Assembly (NCBI RefSeq): GCF_026230105.1 | Contig: NC_079478.1 | Coordinates: 16,693,653 to 16,757,652 of the forward strand | From: Diorhabda sublineata | Taxonomy: Eukaryota; Arthropoda; Insecta; Coleoptera; Chrysomelidae | Reading direction: 5' to 3' | DNA length: 64,000 nt | Part shown: positions 23,601 to 46,026 of the stretch, in pieces | How the letters are laid out: every line of letters starts with the position of its first letter | How positions within the stretch are numbered: position 1 is the stretch's first letter | Translations under genes and position numbers: made by a program | The notes under the pieces: generated by a model | The model's input: the letters and a program-made list of their open reading frames with translations, nothing else | What the model was told of the DNA's origin: nothing | Databases searched by the model: none

Positions 23601-24715
23601 AAATCTGCTGGTGTTTCAAGTTTTTCAATAAACTCTGGCAACTGCGTGGCTCCAATAAAAATCAGAATCTGAAGATAATTCATCATCACTAAGCGAGCCT
23701 TCTCCAGGTATAATATTAACATGGTTCTGAGCAGGATCCATTCTGCAAGAAAGGAAAAATCTAATGCCATTCGCAGACCCCAATATGATAGAAATATGCA
23801 AAAAAGTGAACATTAAATAACTTATATGAAATAATACAATAACAGCACCATGTTTTATTTTTTTATCGCGCAAAATTTACCATTTTCACGTAGTAAAGTA
23901 TTTATAGATAATGAGTTGCACTTCACACAAGCCTAGAAAAGTGAGGTTATAACCAAAATGACATTAGACAATAGATAACAAAAAACATTTTCGTATTGCC
24001 AACATAACTAAAATGTCCATCATCCCTATAGTTATTGCTTGTGCAAAATAACGAGTAAAAAGATTTTAAAACTGGTGAACCATATATGGGTTTATATGCG
24101 GTAGAGGGTTAAGGGTGGTGTATGAACTTTATTAATCTGTAAATAAAATGTTCATATCTTATTTATCAAATACTAATCAAATTTTTGTTATATAACAGTA
24201 TAAGTATCTCTGGTATGCTTTTGACAAGCAGTATTAGAATCGTCACATAGATAGCACCTATTGTTTGTTGAACTTTTTAAATTCATTTATAATATTGACG
24301 TTCTTATTTCTCTCATTTTAATTATTGTTGGTTTATTTTTACAGAGGTGTTCAGTTTATTACGCTATTAAAAGAGTAAAAAAACTTGATGTGAATGTTGT
24401 TGTTAACCCAAAAAGACATATAAACTAACTTATTTTAGATTAGATTATTTATAAATAAATTATTTCCAAAGCGTGTTGTTTTTTATTTATCGAATAGCGA
24501 ATTCTTCCAAAAGAGGCATGTTTCTAAATTCCATATTTCCATTTATCCATCCAATTATATTTCCAAGGGCACCAAGAAGAGCCAGAGACACACGACAACA
24601 GTGGATCAAGATCATTATTAGCTAGATGTCGTAGCACTTCTAATGACTTCAGAACACTTCACAATCCAACTGTTCATATCGGTTACATATAGCTAGACAA
24701 ACCTTGGACCATATC
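23601..24715. other. Intergenic, probably transposon debris
   Basis: The left part probably continues the piggyBac relic. The rest has no recognised content. Confidence 0.4.
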
Positions 24716-24719
24716 CACC

Positions 24720-24870
24720 AGATAAAATTTATCGCTTCCAAAATCCCCAGATTTGCACCTAATTGAATATGTTTGAAAGCAATTCGGTAGCAGGTTGAGA
24801 AATTTACAGGGTTTTCCTTAATCTCTGATGGCTCTATGGCATGAGATAGATATGACATGGATTAAATATT
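24720..24870 (+). mobile_element. Tc1-like transposase fragment
   Basis: Plus-strand reading gives KSPDLHLIEY followed by a KQFGSRLRNLQ-like stretch and a tail resembling the C terminus of Tc1 transposases, where SPDLNPIE carries the catalytic Glu. Short and interrupted. Confidence 0.55.
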
Positions 24871-24899
24871 TCAGGAGACTAATAACTTTAGACACATTA

Positions 24900-26650
24900 T
24901 GGAATGAATAAGAAATCACCCAACTAGAATGAAATTTTTATTATTACTATTTCTGTTATATATGTAAGTCTCTTTCTAGAACTTAGTTTTGGTATATCAT
25001 TAAACTTACCAATTTAAAGACACACAACTTATATATATCTAAACAAAATTGAATTATCAAATTTTCTGTTCTGCTGAAGTATGAACAACTCATGAATAAT
25101 AGACTTGCTTTAATATAAATCTTTATTCTGTATAGGCAACACAAATTTCATTTGTCACATATCAGCTAAAATCACGATATCTAAGTAATTTGATTATGGT
25201 GTTTGTGGAGTTATGTTAATGGTTTTTATTAGGAATATTTAATTAGTAAATATCTGAGAAGTTCAATTATAATTGCAAACGATGATATTACATGGAAAAG
25301 TTTGATTAATTTTATATATTAGTCAAGTATTGTCAATATTTTCATAAAATAAAATAATTTCTAGTTAAATTTATCGGTTAGTCATGGAAAAGGTATGATA
25401 TTTTACTGGCATTTAATGACTTATTTGGTCAGATCATTATTCACCTGCATTGTAAACCTTAACTTCGTGGAAAATATTTTTCATTAAAAGGTAGTGGCAT
25501 GGTATACTATCTATATATAGTGCACCTACTGGTTTTTGAAAATTTTAAGATGTTAAAGTGTATATGAACTGTTTATGTTGTTAGTTATTTTATAACATGA
25601 TTTAAAAATTCAATTTTTGACATTTTAGGATCAGTTACGTTGTGGATAAAAGAAACAATTTTACAACAGTTTATCAGGCATTATTGTATAGCAAGATGTT
25701 AGATAGGCAATATTACACATATAACACCAGTAAGGAAAAATATTCCATTAGTATATTTCTCAGAAAGATTCAACCAAAATGGTAGAATATTTTTTCCTCC
25801 AAGTATCGTTGTAATTTCTATATACTTCTATACTCTTGCATATTGGTCCAGGTAGAAAGTTTGTCGTTGTTAGTTGGGATTCCAAAAAGTTGAGTTATAC
25901 TTTATACTTCATTATTTTGTTCCTTTTGGATACCACCACTTCCACAGTTTTTTTCAGATAAGACCATGGTTTTGTGTGGCTTAACTTGTACTGTGAAGAA
26001 TAATTCTACAACAAAGAAGTTCTTCAAATCCATTGGAAGCACTTCTGTCTTTTGTGACGAATTTCGTCATTGGAAGTTCCACTTTGTGAAGCTTTTGCCT
26101 GTTGTTAAAACATTTAACACAATATCTGTTGCAGTCTATTTCATCTGAGTTAATCATATATAGAAAAAATTGAAACAAGAACCAGTTTTTATTTTAAGTT
26201 GAGAAGTTATCCAGCTAGAGGGTAAGAACTTTTTCATCCTGCTTCGATGAGAAAAACTGATGAAATGTACTTATAACTTCATCAATGGTTCTACCAAAAA
26301 AGCCTTCATGTCACACAGCAGCTAAGATTTTGAAAGATTTTTGTTTTTGTCCCACACTAACTAAACTTTTATTGTAGACAACAATGCGGTGCACTTTTGA
26401 ACATATCTACAAAATATTTTTTCTATTTCTTTTCTTTTTAAGCCAAGTACTAAGCACGATAATTGTCACTCTTTGTGAATTTTTCACTTTTTATAAGCTT
26501 TGAATTTTCTAATATTTATATCTCAGCTTTACATCCCACGTTTTGACACAAAGTTGCTATGCATTTTAATAGAAGATAGCTCGCACGAGAAATGTAACCA
26601 ATTAGTAACATGTTCTTTGCTCCTCTTTGTAAAATGGTTACTTTGAAACT
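24900..26650. other. Intergenic, nothing recognised
   Basis: AT-rich. A 65-codon minus-strand frame near 26.0-26.2 kb is slightly cysteine-rich but has no recognisable motif. Confidence 0.45.
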
Positions 26651-26654
26651 CACA

Positions 26655-26812
26655 GATTAAACTTTAATGTGAAGGCGCCTCTCTTTTAATTTGGCCCATC
26701 TTGCAGCCATTTCCTTTAGAATCATCTTGTCGACCAAGTCATTCTCGCTTTTTATCAGCATCAAAAAATTTAGCCTTTCTTCGGCCATTGTCGTCCTGTA
26801 GGCATTTTTTAT
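26655..26812 (-). mobile_element. hAT-type dimerisation-domain fragment
   Basis: Minus strand reads KNAYRTTMAEERLNFLMLIK and continues to a WAKLKERRLHI stretch. The R-T-TM-EERL-LLMI pattern is typical of C-terminal dimerisation blocks in hAT/ZMYM-like transposon proteins. Too short for a firm assignment. Confidence 0.45.
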
Positions 26813-28560
26813 GAACTAGTTTGCAAATAGTTGTGGTAGATTTCAACACAAAACAACAGTTTTAAATTTAAGTGCTATATTTAAAACTATTCGCATGGAC
26901 TTTACACCATCCGAATAAGAATACCGTATTCAACGTTATCAAATAAGATGTTTTTAGCTTTAGCATTAGACATTAGAGAGCGAAAAGTATGTATAAAAAC
27001 ATAAATCTGGCTTGTAAGTATCACAATGGACAATGGGTTCATCCGTTCATCAAAAAATTCAGAGAAGATATTTAAGATAGTACCTACCTAAAGCAATCTC
27101 GCAAAAATCTGATAAAATATAATAGGCAGATTTTACTTATTTATATAAAGGGCATGGCTTACTTTTATGTACTCCCCCCCTCCCTCATCGCGACGCCGGT
27201 GGTGCGCTCGGCTAAAGAACTTTCGGATTAGACACAGGTAGTGTGCGCTAGATGCACGAAATGTTTTCTAAATGTGCCTGTACGCTCGATGCATGTGGTG
27301 AGGAAAATATTTTACAAACATTCTATATCATGAAGAAAAAAGTATTGTCTCGAAGTTACTGCCCAAAAGGTGACATTAGTGCTTACTGATTAGGAGTAAG
27401 GCAGTAAGCCAAGTAGTTTCCAAACTTCACTAACGTAAAAAAATTAAAATATTAAAAAAATGAAATTAAGCAGGCATTTTGAACTTCATTTATATTCATT
27501 TGAAAATTAAAAATATGATGTAACGTATCCTAAATAGAGTAGATATTATTTTAAGAAATTTCTTGAAAATGAAGCTTAATCTCAATTATATCTCAGGTTG
27601 GAACTAAACAAAAATTAAAGCAATTTTTGTAAATTTTTACGACTCGAAAAATTAAAATACGGGCTAAATAAAATTGCTTGGGGTAAATATCTAAAACAGT
27701 TATAAATAAATATTTATAACTCGGCTTTAGGTTTGAAAAATCTTTCCTATAGCTGTTTTAAAACTTTTACGATCGATATATTAGAATTAGAGGTTTCATT
27801 AAAAAAATCATTAAGCATTACTTTTATTAACGGTATGTAAATGTTTACTTAATGTCTAAAATATGATATGTTCATAACACACTACAAAAACATGTTCAAT
27901 TTATCTGAAACTGAATGTATTTATAATAAAACAGGTAGATAAAAATCAAAGTTAGAAGGTGTACTTGAGTGCTAAAATAATATTTAATTAATGTTCAATA
28001 AAATTACAGATATTTCTTTTTCAGTTTAGAATTTTATTACCGTAGCAAAATATTGCCCGTGTTGATTAAATGGATATATATTGAAGTTATAACTTTTCTT
28101 AATAATATAATTGAACTGACTAAAACATTTACATTATAACAATAATATACACATTTATTTCAAAATACTCGCTTTCAATTCGATTGAACCAACTTCAGAG
28201 GATAGCTCCAAAATATGCTCTGTCGAGGAATGAAATCAGGCTTCCCAGCAATAAACATATTGTGCTCTCGATTGTTTGGATAGAAATTCTTCTAAGAAGA
28301 ATGTCCAAGCTAGCGTAGGGGTTTAAACAAACTTTACATAATTACTAAAAACATAATAACCTTTATGTGACTACCAGGTCACTAAGGTTTAATTAGCAAT
28401 TGGGATGTAGGCAGCCTTGCTACAACGACTCCATAGTTTGAATCGGAGGCTTACTGAGACGTCACATCACTTCCGTCTTATTGAAGAAACATTCGATTCC
28501 TAAGAAAATCTAAGAGATTCAAAACCATTTCAGTTAACTGCTCGTAATATTCAGAAATAG
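26813..28560. other. Intergenic with a local GC-rich patch at 27170-27310
   Basis: Mostly AT-rich and unrecognised. The patch beginning with a C run at 27174 and containing CATCGCGACGCCGGTGG is far richer in GC and CpG than its surroundings. A short hairpin (GCTTACT/AGTAAGC) follows near 27390-27420. Confidence 0.4.
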
Positions 28561-28564
28561 CATT

Positions 28565-28680
28565 AAACCACCTTAAGACGATAGGCATTGCAGAGGACGA
28601 CAACTGTAGATTCTGCGAGCAAGCCATAGAGACAGCAGATTATATACTCTCCGAATGCTCTGCCCAGTGGGACATGTAAA
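28565..28680 (+). mobile_element. LINE fragment, 3' end of the open reading frame
   Basis: Plus strand reads NHLKTIGIAEDDNCRFCEQA and continues through TADYILSECSAQWDM to a stop. The C-x2-C then C-x-x-W spacing is the C-terminal zinc-knuckle-like region that follows the RNase H domain in I/Jockey/R1-type LINEs. Confidence 0.6.
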
Positions 28681-29099
28681 CGCCAGAAAAATAGCTTTCT
28701 TAAAGAGGAGTATACGTATTTTGAAAGCAGAATAATAAGTCTTGTAGGAAATACATTCTAGATATAGGTGCAGAGTGGCTGGAAAGTCAAAATGACCCAA
28801 ACAATCAACAATCTATTGTGATGTAAAATAATTTGTATTTTTGGCTTGGTCTTGTAAACTTGTCATTACACTTTTCTACACTTTACTATACTACTATACA
28901 CTCTTAATGAGTAATACTCACATGAGGAAAACATTGGAATGTAGAAAAATATAGTTGGTAACCATACAATTTATCAAATGGAAACAAAGAATACTATAAT
29001 AAATGTTCGAAGTGGGCACCTTGCACTTCTACACACTTCCGGAGTCTACGGAGGATATTTAAATGTTTTATTAATAATAATTAACATTTATGGACTAAT

Positions 29100-29997
29100 G
29101 AAAATCTTCATGGTACAATTGAAATGAAGAATTAACATCGATTTTCTGTTAATATGTGGGCAGGAATAATGGGTAATAATTTAATAGGTCCATATTTTTT
29201 CAATAATAACCAGAACGGTCCACGATATTTAGAATTTCTTCACAATCATTTCTCACCCATGTTATGTGATATTCTTCTAAACATTCGTAGAGACATGTGG
29301 TTCATGCACGATGGAGCTCCTCACTTCCTAAATGATCTAAAAAATCATTATAATAGCATTTTTTCTAATAGGTGGATTGGTCGAGGAGGTCCATTTGCAT
29401 GGCCACCAAGTTCCCCTGAATTAAATACAATGGATTCATTTTTAGGGGATATCTTAAAAGTTTGGTATATGCAACACCGGTAATCACGAGGAACGAAATG
29501 ATCGATAGAATAAACTTCCATTATGACGCTATAAGGCAGAATCTTGGAATCAAAGTTCAAAGAAATATCTTCCGTAAACTTCACAATTGCATGGTACCAC
29601 TTCGAACATTTATTATAGTTTTTTTTTTGTTTTTATTTGAAAAGTTGTAGGCTAACCAACTAAATTTTTCTACGTTTCAATTTTTTCCTTATATAAGTAA
29701 CACGAAGTTCGACAGTATGCAGTACAATTGGAAATATTTGATTGTGTTTTAATACTTCCTTGTATTTTCACTAAATACTTACAATTTATGATATTTTTTT
29801 TCAGAATATTTCTTTATGGCATACGGTTTCCTTGGTATGTACAACGATCGAAAAATCTACATATCTCCTAAACTATCAATTTTATCGAGTTAAACAAAGA
29901 GTACCTTTTTGTTAAAAAAATTTTTATATCATAGCAATATTTTCACGTCATCTACTCATACCCGAATTTTTGGCATCAAGTTCCGGAACACTCTGTA
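29100..29997 (+). mobile_element. DD41D-like mariner/Tc1 relic
   Basis: Catalytic C-terminal half of an IS630/Tc1/mariner transposase. It reads GIMGNNLIGPYFF, WFMHDGAPHF (second Asp) and WPPSSPELNTMDSF (third Asp); the linker has 40 residues because DGAPH has lost one proline relative to DGAPPH at 34.67 kb. A frameshifted C terminus (29462-29610) ends in FEHLL. The right end is probably AGTTCCGGAACACTCTGT near 29980-29997, resembling a transposon terminus. N-terminal half missing or unrecognisable. Confidence 0.65.
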
Positions 29998-30175
29998 TTT
30001 TGCTAGATGGAATATTTAAGTTTCTGTTATATTTTTCATCAGACTTACAATGTTTACGTTTTATGCTAATGATACAATTTATAACTACATAAAATAACTT
30101 TATTTACTCATTTCATAAGAAGCTATAAAAACCAGATCATTTTTATTTCTATAAGTGCTGTAATCATTTGCAGAC

Positions 30176-39788
<9,613 letters not shown>

Positions 39789-39814
39789 GTTTAATTTGAA
39801 GTCGAATAACCAAC

Positions 39815-39850
39815 TGATAATTAACAGAACCTCTAGTCTCGTTATATATA
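39815..39850 (-). promoter_or_regulatory. Core promoter of the cuticular protein gene
   Basis: On the minus strand TATATATAA (39850-39842) precedes an ATCAGTT initiator with its A at 39815, so the TATA lies at about -33. The start codon follows 27 bp later. Spacing and motifs match tightly regulated insect cuticle genes and support the choice of exon 1. Confidence 0.7.
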
Positions 39851-41870
39851 CTGAAATTATGTATTTTGATATCCCTGTGCCTTTCACATACGGTTCAGTT
39901 ATATACAACTTTATTCGGATTTCAGAATAATTATCTAAGTATGACACAATTATTTTAAAGTGGACAATTGGTTTACCAGTATATAGGGTTCGAGTTACTA
40001 TTGAAATGGTATATTCGTTTCAATTTATGAAGAGGGTGGCTTCAACATAGATTCCTTAATATTGTGAATCATGTATAGTCTCTTTTTATGTAAGAGAAAG
40101 TAAATCCAATTTCTAATTCAAAACTTGAAACAGTTATTGTAATTATTACAGAATAATCTAGATATTTTCATAAATTAACAGTAGCTAATACATGGAACAT
40201 GCTGCATTATTTTATTACTCTCTCATTCATAAAAATAATCTATAATAACTGTTTCTCGAACATCTTTCATAGAATAATTTTCTTCTTATTTATTTAAACA
40301 GTTTTCAATAATAATTATATACACGGCGTATCTTACATAATTTATTTATATATTAATTATTCACTAACATTTACACACTGAACTATTCTCTAGTACTTAA
40401 CATACTATACTATTCACTAATACCTAATTTAATTAAATAAATTGTTTTTTTTACTTTTGGCTATCACAATGTGTTCACTGTGACATCAAATTGTTCATTG
40501 ACAATGTCCGGCTGCTAAAGACTCGTTTTATATACTTTATTTAATCACATTCTAGAATCTTAGATTACTTGCAAATCTCTAATTTTCTGTAAACAAATAG
40601 AAAAGCGGTCTTAGAATCGTTTCCATAAAAACAGCCACAAAAATCTTGTAAAAAAATCACAAAAAATTTAATATAAATACAAATGGCCGATAAGGAACTT
40701 ACCCTCACAAACATATTCGAACAGGACCGGTTTGATGGTCTATATCATTGAACGAGTTCCTGAAAATTGGCTAATGTTGAGATTATTCAGTTTCTAGTTT
40801 TTCCGTCACTATAACTTTAATGAAGAAATAAAAGAAGAAAAATTATAATGGCTGTCTATATAATCTACGTGAAGTGAAGGAAAAAAGGTAATAGTAGAAG
40901 AGAAAAGAGTTTGGAACAAAGATGCAGGAGGATGTTAGAAAAGTAATCAACTGGGTTTCAGAAAGTACAAAACTAAAAAAAAACAGTCAAATTATACAAA
41001 ATACGAAGTGTAATTATTGAACATAATGAAACAAAATTTTATTTATTGTGCTTCAAAGTTTTGCCCCACTTATCACAAAGTTGAATCCATGACTGGAAGG
41101 ATTCTCAACATTCGTATTATCTGTATTTATATCTAGAAGATTAAGTTCTTATAAACCCTGCGCCTCAACTTTGTACGCCTCTATAGACGTGTGATTTCGT
41201 AACATTATGAATTTCTAGGTCACGTACAATACATGAATCTCCATCGATCGATAAAATATATTGATTTTCTCTTCTCCTTATACTAAACAATATATTTTGA
41301 CAGGGTTTTGAAGGACGTAAGTAACAATTACCAAAAAATTATCCTTGACGACGGGTTGTACGTTAATTTACCACCTTTGGAGTTATATATGCCATATAAA
41401 ATGTGTACCTCATTTACTTGAACACAGTATATTCATTAAATATAGGAAATATCGTTAAACTTTAATACAACCAACAACGGCAAACTAACAATTATTTATA
41501 AAAATTTAATGAGGTATTGATATGCCAATACATTGCTCAATTTTTCGGATAGTAGCGACGATATGTAATATTTGCTGCTTCTCCTACATCCATTTGGCAG
41601 TTAAAGAAATTAATAATTTTACTTTCTCTTAATTTTTGATAATAAACTATCAGCTTGACGTTCTTGATAACAATGCTTATGATAAAAGCGTGTCATTTTT
41701 GTTGCTTATCATTGTCCCTAAGTACTTAAAGGTAATTTATCTTTATTGTTTCTTGTTTATGAATTTCCTTCTTCCTTTCAATTTCCATATATTTTTGTTA
41801 TTATCCCTTTGTGATTATCGTGAAAGAAGACAAAAATTTTTATTTCAATAAAAAAAATAAAACAAGTTCA
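39851..41870. other. Intergenic, nothing recognised
   Basis: AT-rich sequence upstream of the cuticular promoter. No motif recognised. Confidence 0.5.
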
Positions 41871-41879
41871 TTTCATCCC

Positions 41880-42110
41880 CATAACTTCAATGGTTCATTG
41901 GTATGAGAAATAATTTATATAGTATTATAATTATACGAAATTTGGAAAAGAGTGGCTCATATGAAATTAGCTGTGGTGATTGTAACCGAAAGTATATTGG
42001 GCAGACTAAGAGATCCGTTATTGTCCGGTTTAAAGAGCACATAGCTCATTTGAAATATGCATGGACAGGTAAATCAAGTTTTGCCTATCACCAGTTATAA
42101 TCATGACATA
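41880..42110 (+). mobile_element. Penelope-like GIY-YIG fragment
   Basis: Plus strand reads SGSYEISCGDCNRKYIGQTK then RFKEHIAHLKYAWTGKSS. Y-E-I and YIG with a following Arg are the GIY-YIG nuclease core, preceded by the CCHH-type cysteines. Nearly the same protein is encoded at 52.65-52.93 kb. Confidence 0.75.
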
Positions 42111-42460
42111 AAGATTAATAATGTGAAATTTTTATAAAATGTACCTAATAACAAATTGTTGGATGCATATAAAAGTAATGAAATTGCTAAATGTAAGAGT
42201 ATCTAAAATAAGGACAAAGGTTCAATTCTTCACAGCCCACATTATAGTTTAGTAGTCAAGGAATTAATGTGAAGACTGCCGCCAAGGAGTTTTTTCCCGC
42301 TGGATTTAATTTTCGCGGGAGAAAGTTTATTGGTGGGAACATTTAGTATAAAACTGGTAATTCGAGTGGCTAGATTTTAGTTTACCTTCAGTCTCTGATA
42401 TTACTAATTTTTCCAGAAATTCAAACTTAATCACCACTGTGATGCTAAAGGTCTAATCTC

Positions 42461-44680
42461 TATGAATTATTTAGAAAACGGAAAATCGAAAAGTTGCAGG
42501 TATTACGCGGATTTCTTTAATAGTTTGAATGTAGATCTTAAGAAAAACTAATCGCATTTGTTGTAGAACAGCTTTTTGTTCTACTGCGAGAATTCCTCTT
42601 CTTCAGAAACTTATGAATGTGTGGAGAGTCAAAAGGAGATTATGCTGTAATTTTTTTACAGCGTATAGTAATGTTTTCATTGAAATGTCATTCTTTTTTC
42701 TAAGCGATCTATTAGTATTACAATTTTTTTTTCACTTTTTTCTTTGTTGTTGTTCGTTGTTTGTGAGCGAATCCGGTATCTCGCACTCAACTTTGAGGTA
42801 CTTATACACCTAAAATTATTTTGAAACTTATGACACTTTCTTAAAATTCATATATCTTTTATTTCTAATATCCTAATTTAATTTAAAAAGGTCATTTCAG
42901 CCACAATAATCAATTAAAATAAACACTTGACATTTAGCCTTTTATAGTTGTTACTTGGATGTCATTCTTTTTTACTGAATTCATTCAATTTTTTTTGACT
43001 AAGAAAACGAAGCGAAGCAGACTGATAATTTTTATAAGGAATGCACAATTAAATTTTATGTAATTGCATACTTATTACCTGATATTTTAGTTGGGATAGA
43101 ATATTGATTCTTTGAATAATGATTCCATTTGTTCTATGACCCGAATTCTGTTTAATGATACAAACTAATTAATAATTTTGTTAACACCGTAAATCTTGGA
43201 TTTAATTCGTTTAACTGACACATTGAAACAAAATAGAGAGCATAACTTTTCAGATGTTGAAAACAAAAATTCTCTAATATGAAATATGTCTTCCATATGA
43301 AGAATAAGAGATCATTTCCTCCCCATAACTCCAATGGTTCATTTATATGAGAAATAATTTATCAGTGATGATTTTTTTGTGTCATAAATTTTTCGCCTAC
43401 ATATTTTATAGAATCAAAAAGCGATATGTGATAAATACTCTCGCTTTCCATGACGGAATATGAATTAAAGCTTTGGTGGATTACTATGACGCTCTAAATT
43501 TACGGTTTAGTATAATCATGCTGAGGAAATTCTAATACTCATAAAAAGGAAATGATGAATGAATGAATTTTTCAGAAAACGGAAAAATGAAAAGTTGCAG
43601 GTATTACGCGTATTTCTTTGAACGTTTTAATGGAAATCTTAAGAAAAAATTGATCGTATTTGTTGTAGAACAGCTTTTTGTTCTACTATGAGAATTCGCC
43701 TTCTTCAGAAACTTATGAATGTGTGAAGAGTTAAAAGAAGATTATGCAGCAATTTTTGTATTTTACTAGTAAAATAATGAACGCTCATTATTGTACTAGT
43801 AACAAAATAATGAGAAACTGTCATTTGATTTTTATTTAATTTGATGTTTGTCAGTTTTGAAAAGTGTATTGTAAAAATGTCTCAAGAAAAAGAATTATTT
43901 TTACGCTTGAAGAAAAAATAGTATATGTCACTCAGAACAGAAGACCCATTATATGTTTAGCCCAGTTTGCACAGAATCTGGGCTCAACGATAATGATACA
44001 TTTCTACTCCAAGTAACATATGTACTAGTTCTCACTTTCTTCGTTGTTTGTTTGGTTGTGAGCGAATCGCATACAGCTTTGAGGTACTTAAACACCTAAA
44101 ATTATTTTGAAACTTAAAAAACCTACTTAAAATTCATAATATTCTATTTTAATTTAAAAAGCTCACTTTAGCCTCAATAATTAATTAAAATAAACACTAT
44201 GTATATCACGTTAAAATGAATATTTTTTCACAAACTCATATTGGGTCTTGACATTGAGCCTTTTATACTTGTTATTTTGATGTCTTTCTTTTCTACTTAA
44301 TTCAATCAATTTTTTTACTACGAAAACGAAACAAAGCAGACTGATAATTTTTATATAGAATGCACAATTAAGTTGTATGGAATTGCATACTTATTAGCTG
44401 ATATTTCAGTTGGGATAGTAGATTGATTCTTTGAATAATGATTCTATTTGTATTGTGACCCGAATTCTGTTTAATAATATTCATCAATAATTTTTTTAAC
44501 AACGCAAATCGCGGATTTAGCTGGCATATTGAAATAAAATAGAGAACATAACTTTTCAAATGTCGATATTCATATCCATGAGTATTCTGATTTTTAGTTA
44601 TTCTAATTTCCAGTAAATATGAGAAACGAAACTTCTTTAATATGAAGTATGGTAACCTGGATGTAGAAAAATACAAATGA
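42461..44680. repeat. Diverged tandem duplication of about 1.1-1.3 kb
   Basis: 42461-42660 matches 43564-43750, and 42766-43330 matches 44060-44680. Both copies hold the small hairpin GTAGAACA/TGTTCTAC. The right copy has about 200 extra bp near 43755-44040 with ACTAGT palindromes. No coding content recognised. The preceding Penelope-like fragment and the shared motif at 41875-41930/43315-43360 suggest retroelement-derived sequence. Confidence 0.75.
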
Positions 44681-44689
44681 AACCCATCG

Positions 44690-46020
44690 ACTTATTAAAG
44701 GTCATGGACCCGTCTTACCTATTTGTTCACTAGTAGTTCCGAGGTGCCAAAATTAGAAAGAGAGGTAGAGATAGAGCTAAAGAGGGCAAAAAGCCATGCT
44801 ATTATGTAGAATATAAATAGGATAATTAGCAGACCTGATCAAATATTGGATTGAAATGACACTTTTTTGAACATTCTAGAGTGAATACTAATTAATACTT
44901 AATATTCGTCGGTAGCGAAATTTAATTACTTTCAATGTATTAATAAGTGATAAATAAATAAAATAATAGGGGTAATTCAACGAACTATTAGTCAAATAGT
45001 TAAAAATGGAAACAAATTGTTCGAGAATTATATTCTCAAACCAATGAATGATCATTCGATTTTAGAATCGGTGATCTTTCAAAAATGATTAATAAATTTA
45101 CGACTACCTGATCTCAAAAAAAAAAGAAAAAAAAAAGAGTGTGAGATGTCAGTGCATTTAAAAATGAAAAGTTAAATTAATTTCTCTTGATGAATTAACA
45201 TAGTTCTTTTATTCAATTTACGTTTCAAGTGTTATTTACTGTATTTGGGCGCAGGACAAGTTTTGTGTTTAACATTTTGTGTAGTGTAGTCATATTTTAT
45301 TATAACTTTTTATCCTGAAAGTGTCTCAATTTATATCGACAGAAGTCAATAAGGCACCAACTACTGTAGTTTTACGACCTAAAGTAGTTGCTAAATAAAA
45401 GATTATTCATAGTGGCGTATGTCTTTTAGCCTTATACTAAAATACCGTTTTGTGCTACCAAAAATCAGCAACTGCTACAGTCTAAGTGCTGTACAGTTAA
45501 CAAGTACGTGCAGCGCTCCTCACGCTTAGATATAAATAGGCGTGTGGGTAAAGTGGTTGAAGAACACGGTCATTTTCCAACCACAAATCATAAAATACTT
45601 ATACAATATAATAATAATAATATTTATTAACTATGTACAGTTTGGAACCTGAATAAGCAAAATTTACCACTCTTGTTCTAAAAATAAGGGATTATTGGTA
45701 TTTGCTTAGGACAGTACATAAGATGTAATAAAATGGCATATGTTTAAATGGAATGTAAAAACCCCGAATCATAAATAATAATAGAAATGGTTGATAAGAC
45801 TTAAAGAAATTTAAAGTACAATGAAGAGACAAGATAACAAGAAATTCTTATATTTCATATTTACTTTATAAGGGGTTGGTAACAACAATAATAAAACTCA
45901 TTTGCCTTAACGATAATGAGTTTATAGTTAATAAACAATAATAGTCTATATATATGATACTTAAATCTGATACTGAAATTAAAAACAGAACTTTTACTGC
46001 TTTCAAAACCCTATTCCTAT
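44690..46020. other. Intergenic, nothing recognised
   Basis: AT-rich. Contains no identified coding segment. Confidence 0.5.
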
Positions 46021-46026
46021 GTATAA

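Noticed and set aside
40703..40714. Alternative first exon for the cuticular gene (MFVR before a GTAAG donor)
   Set aside because: It also joins in phase, but the MICK exon at 39777-39788 has a far better TATA/initiator promoter and the usual Lys at the splice.
42613..42813. 66-codon frame in the duplicated block
   Set aside because: Phe/Cys-rich low-complexity product, and the frame is not conserved in the duplicate at 43.7-44.1 kb.
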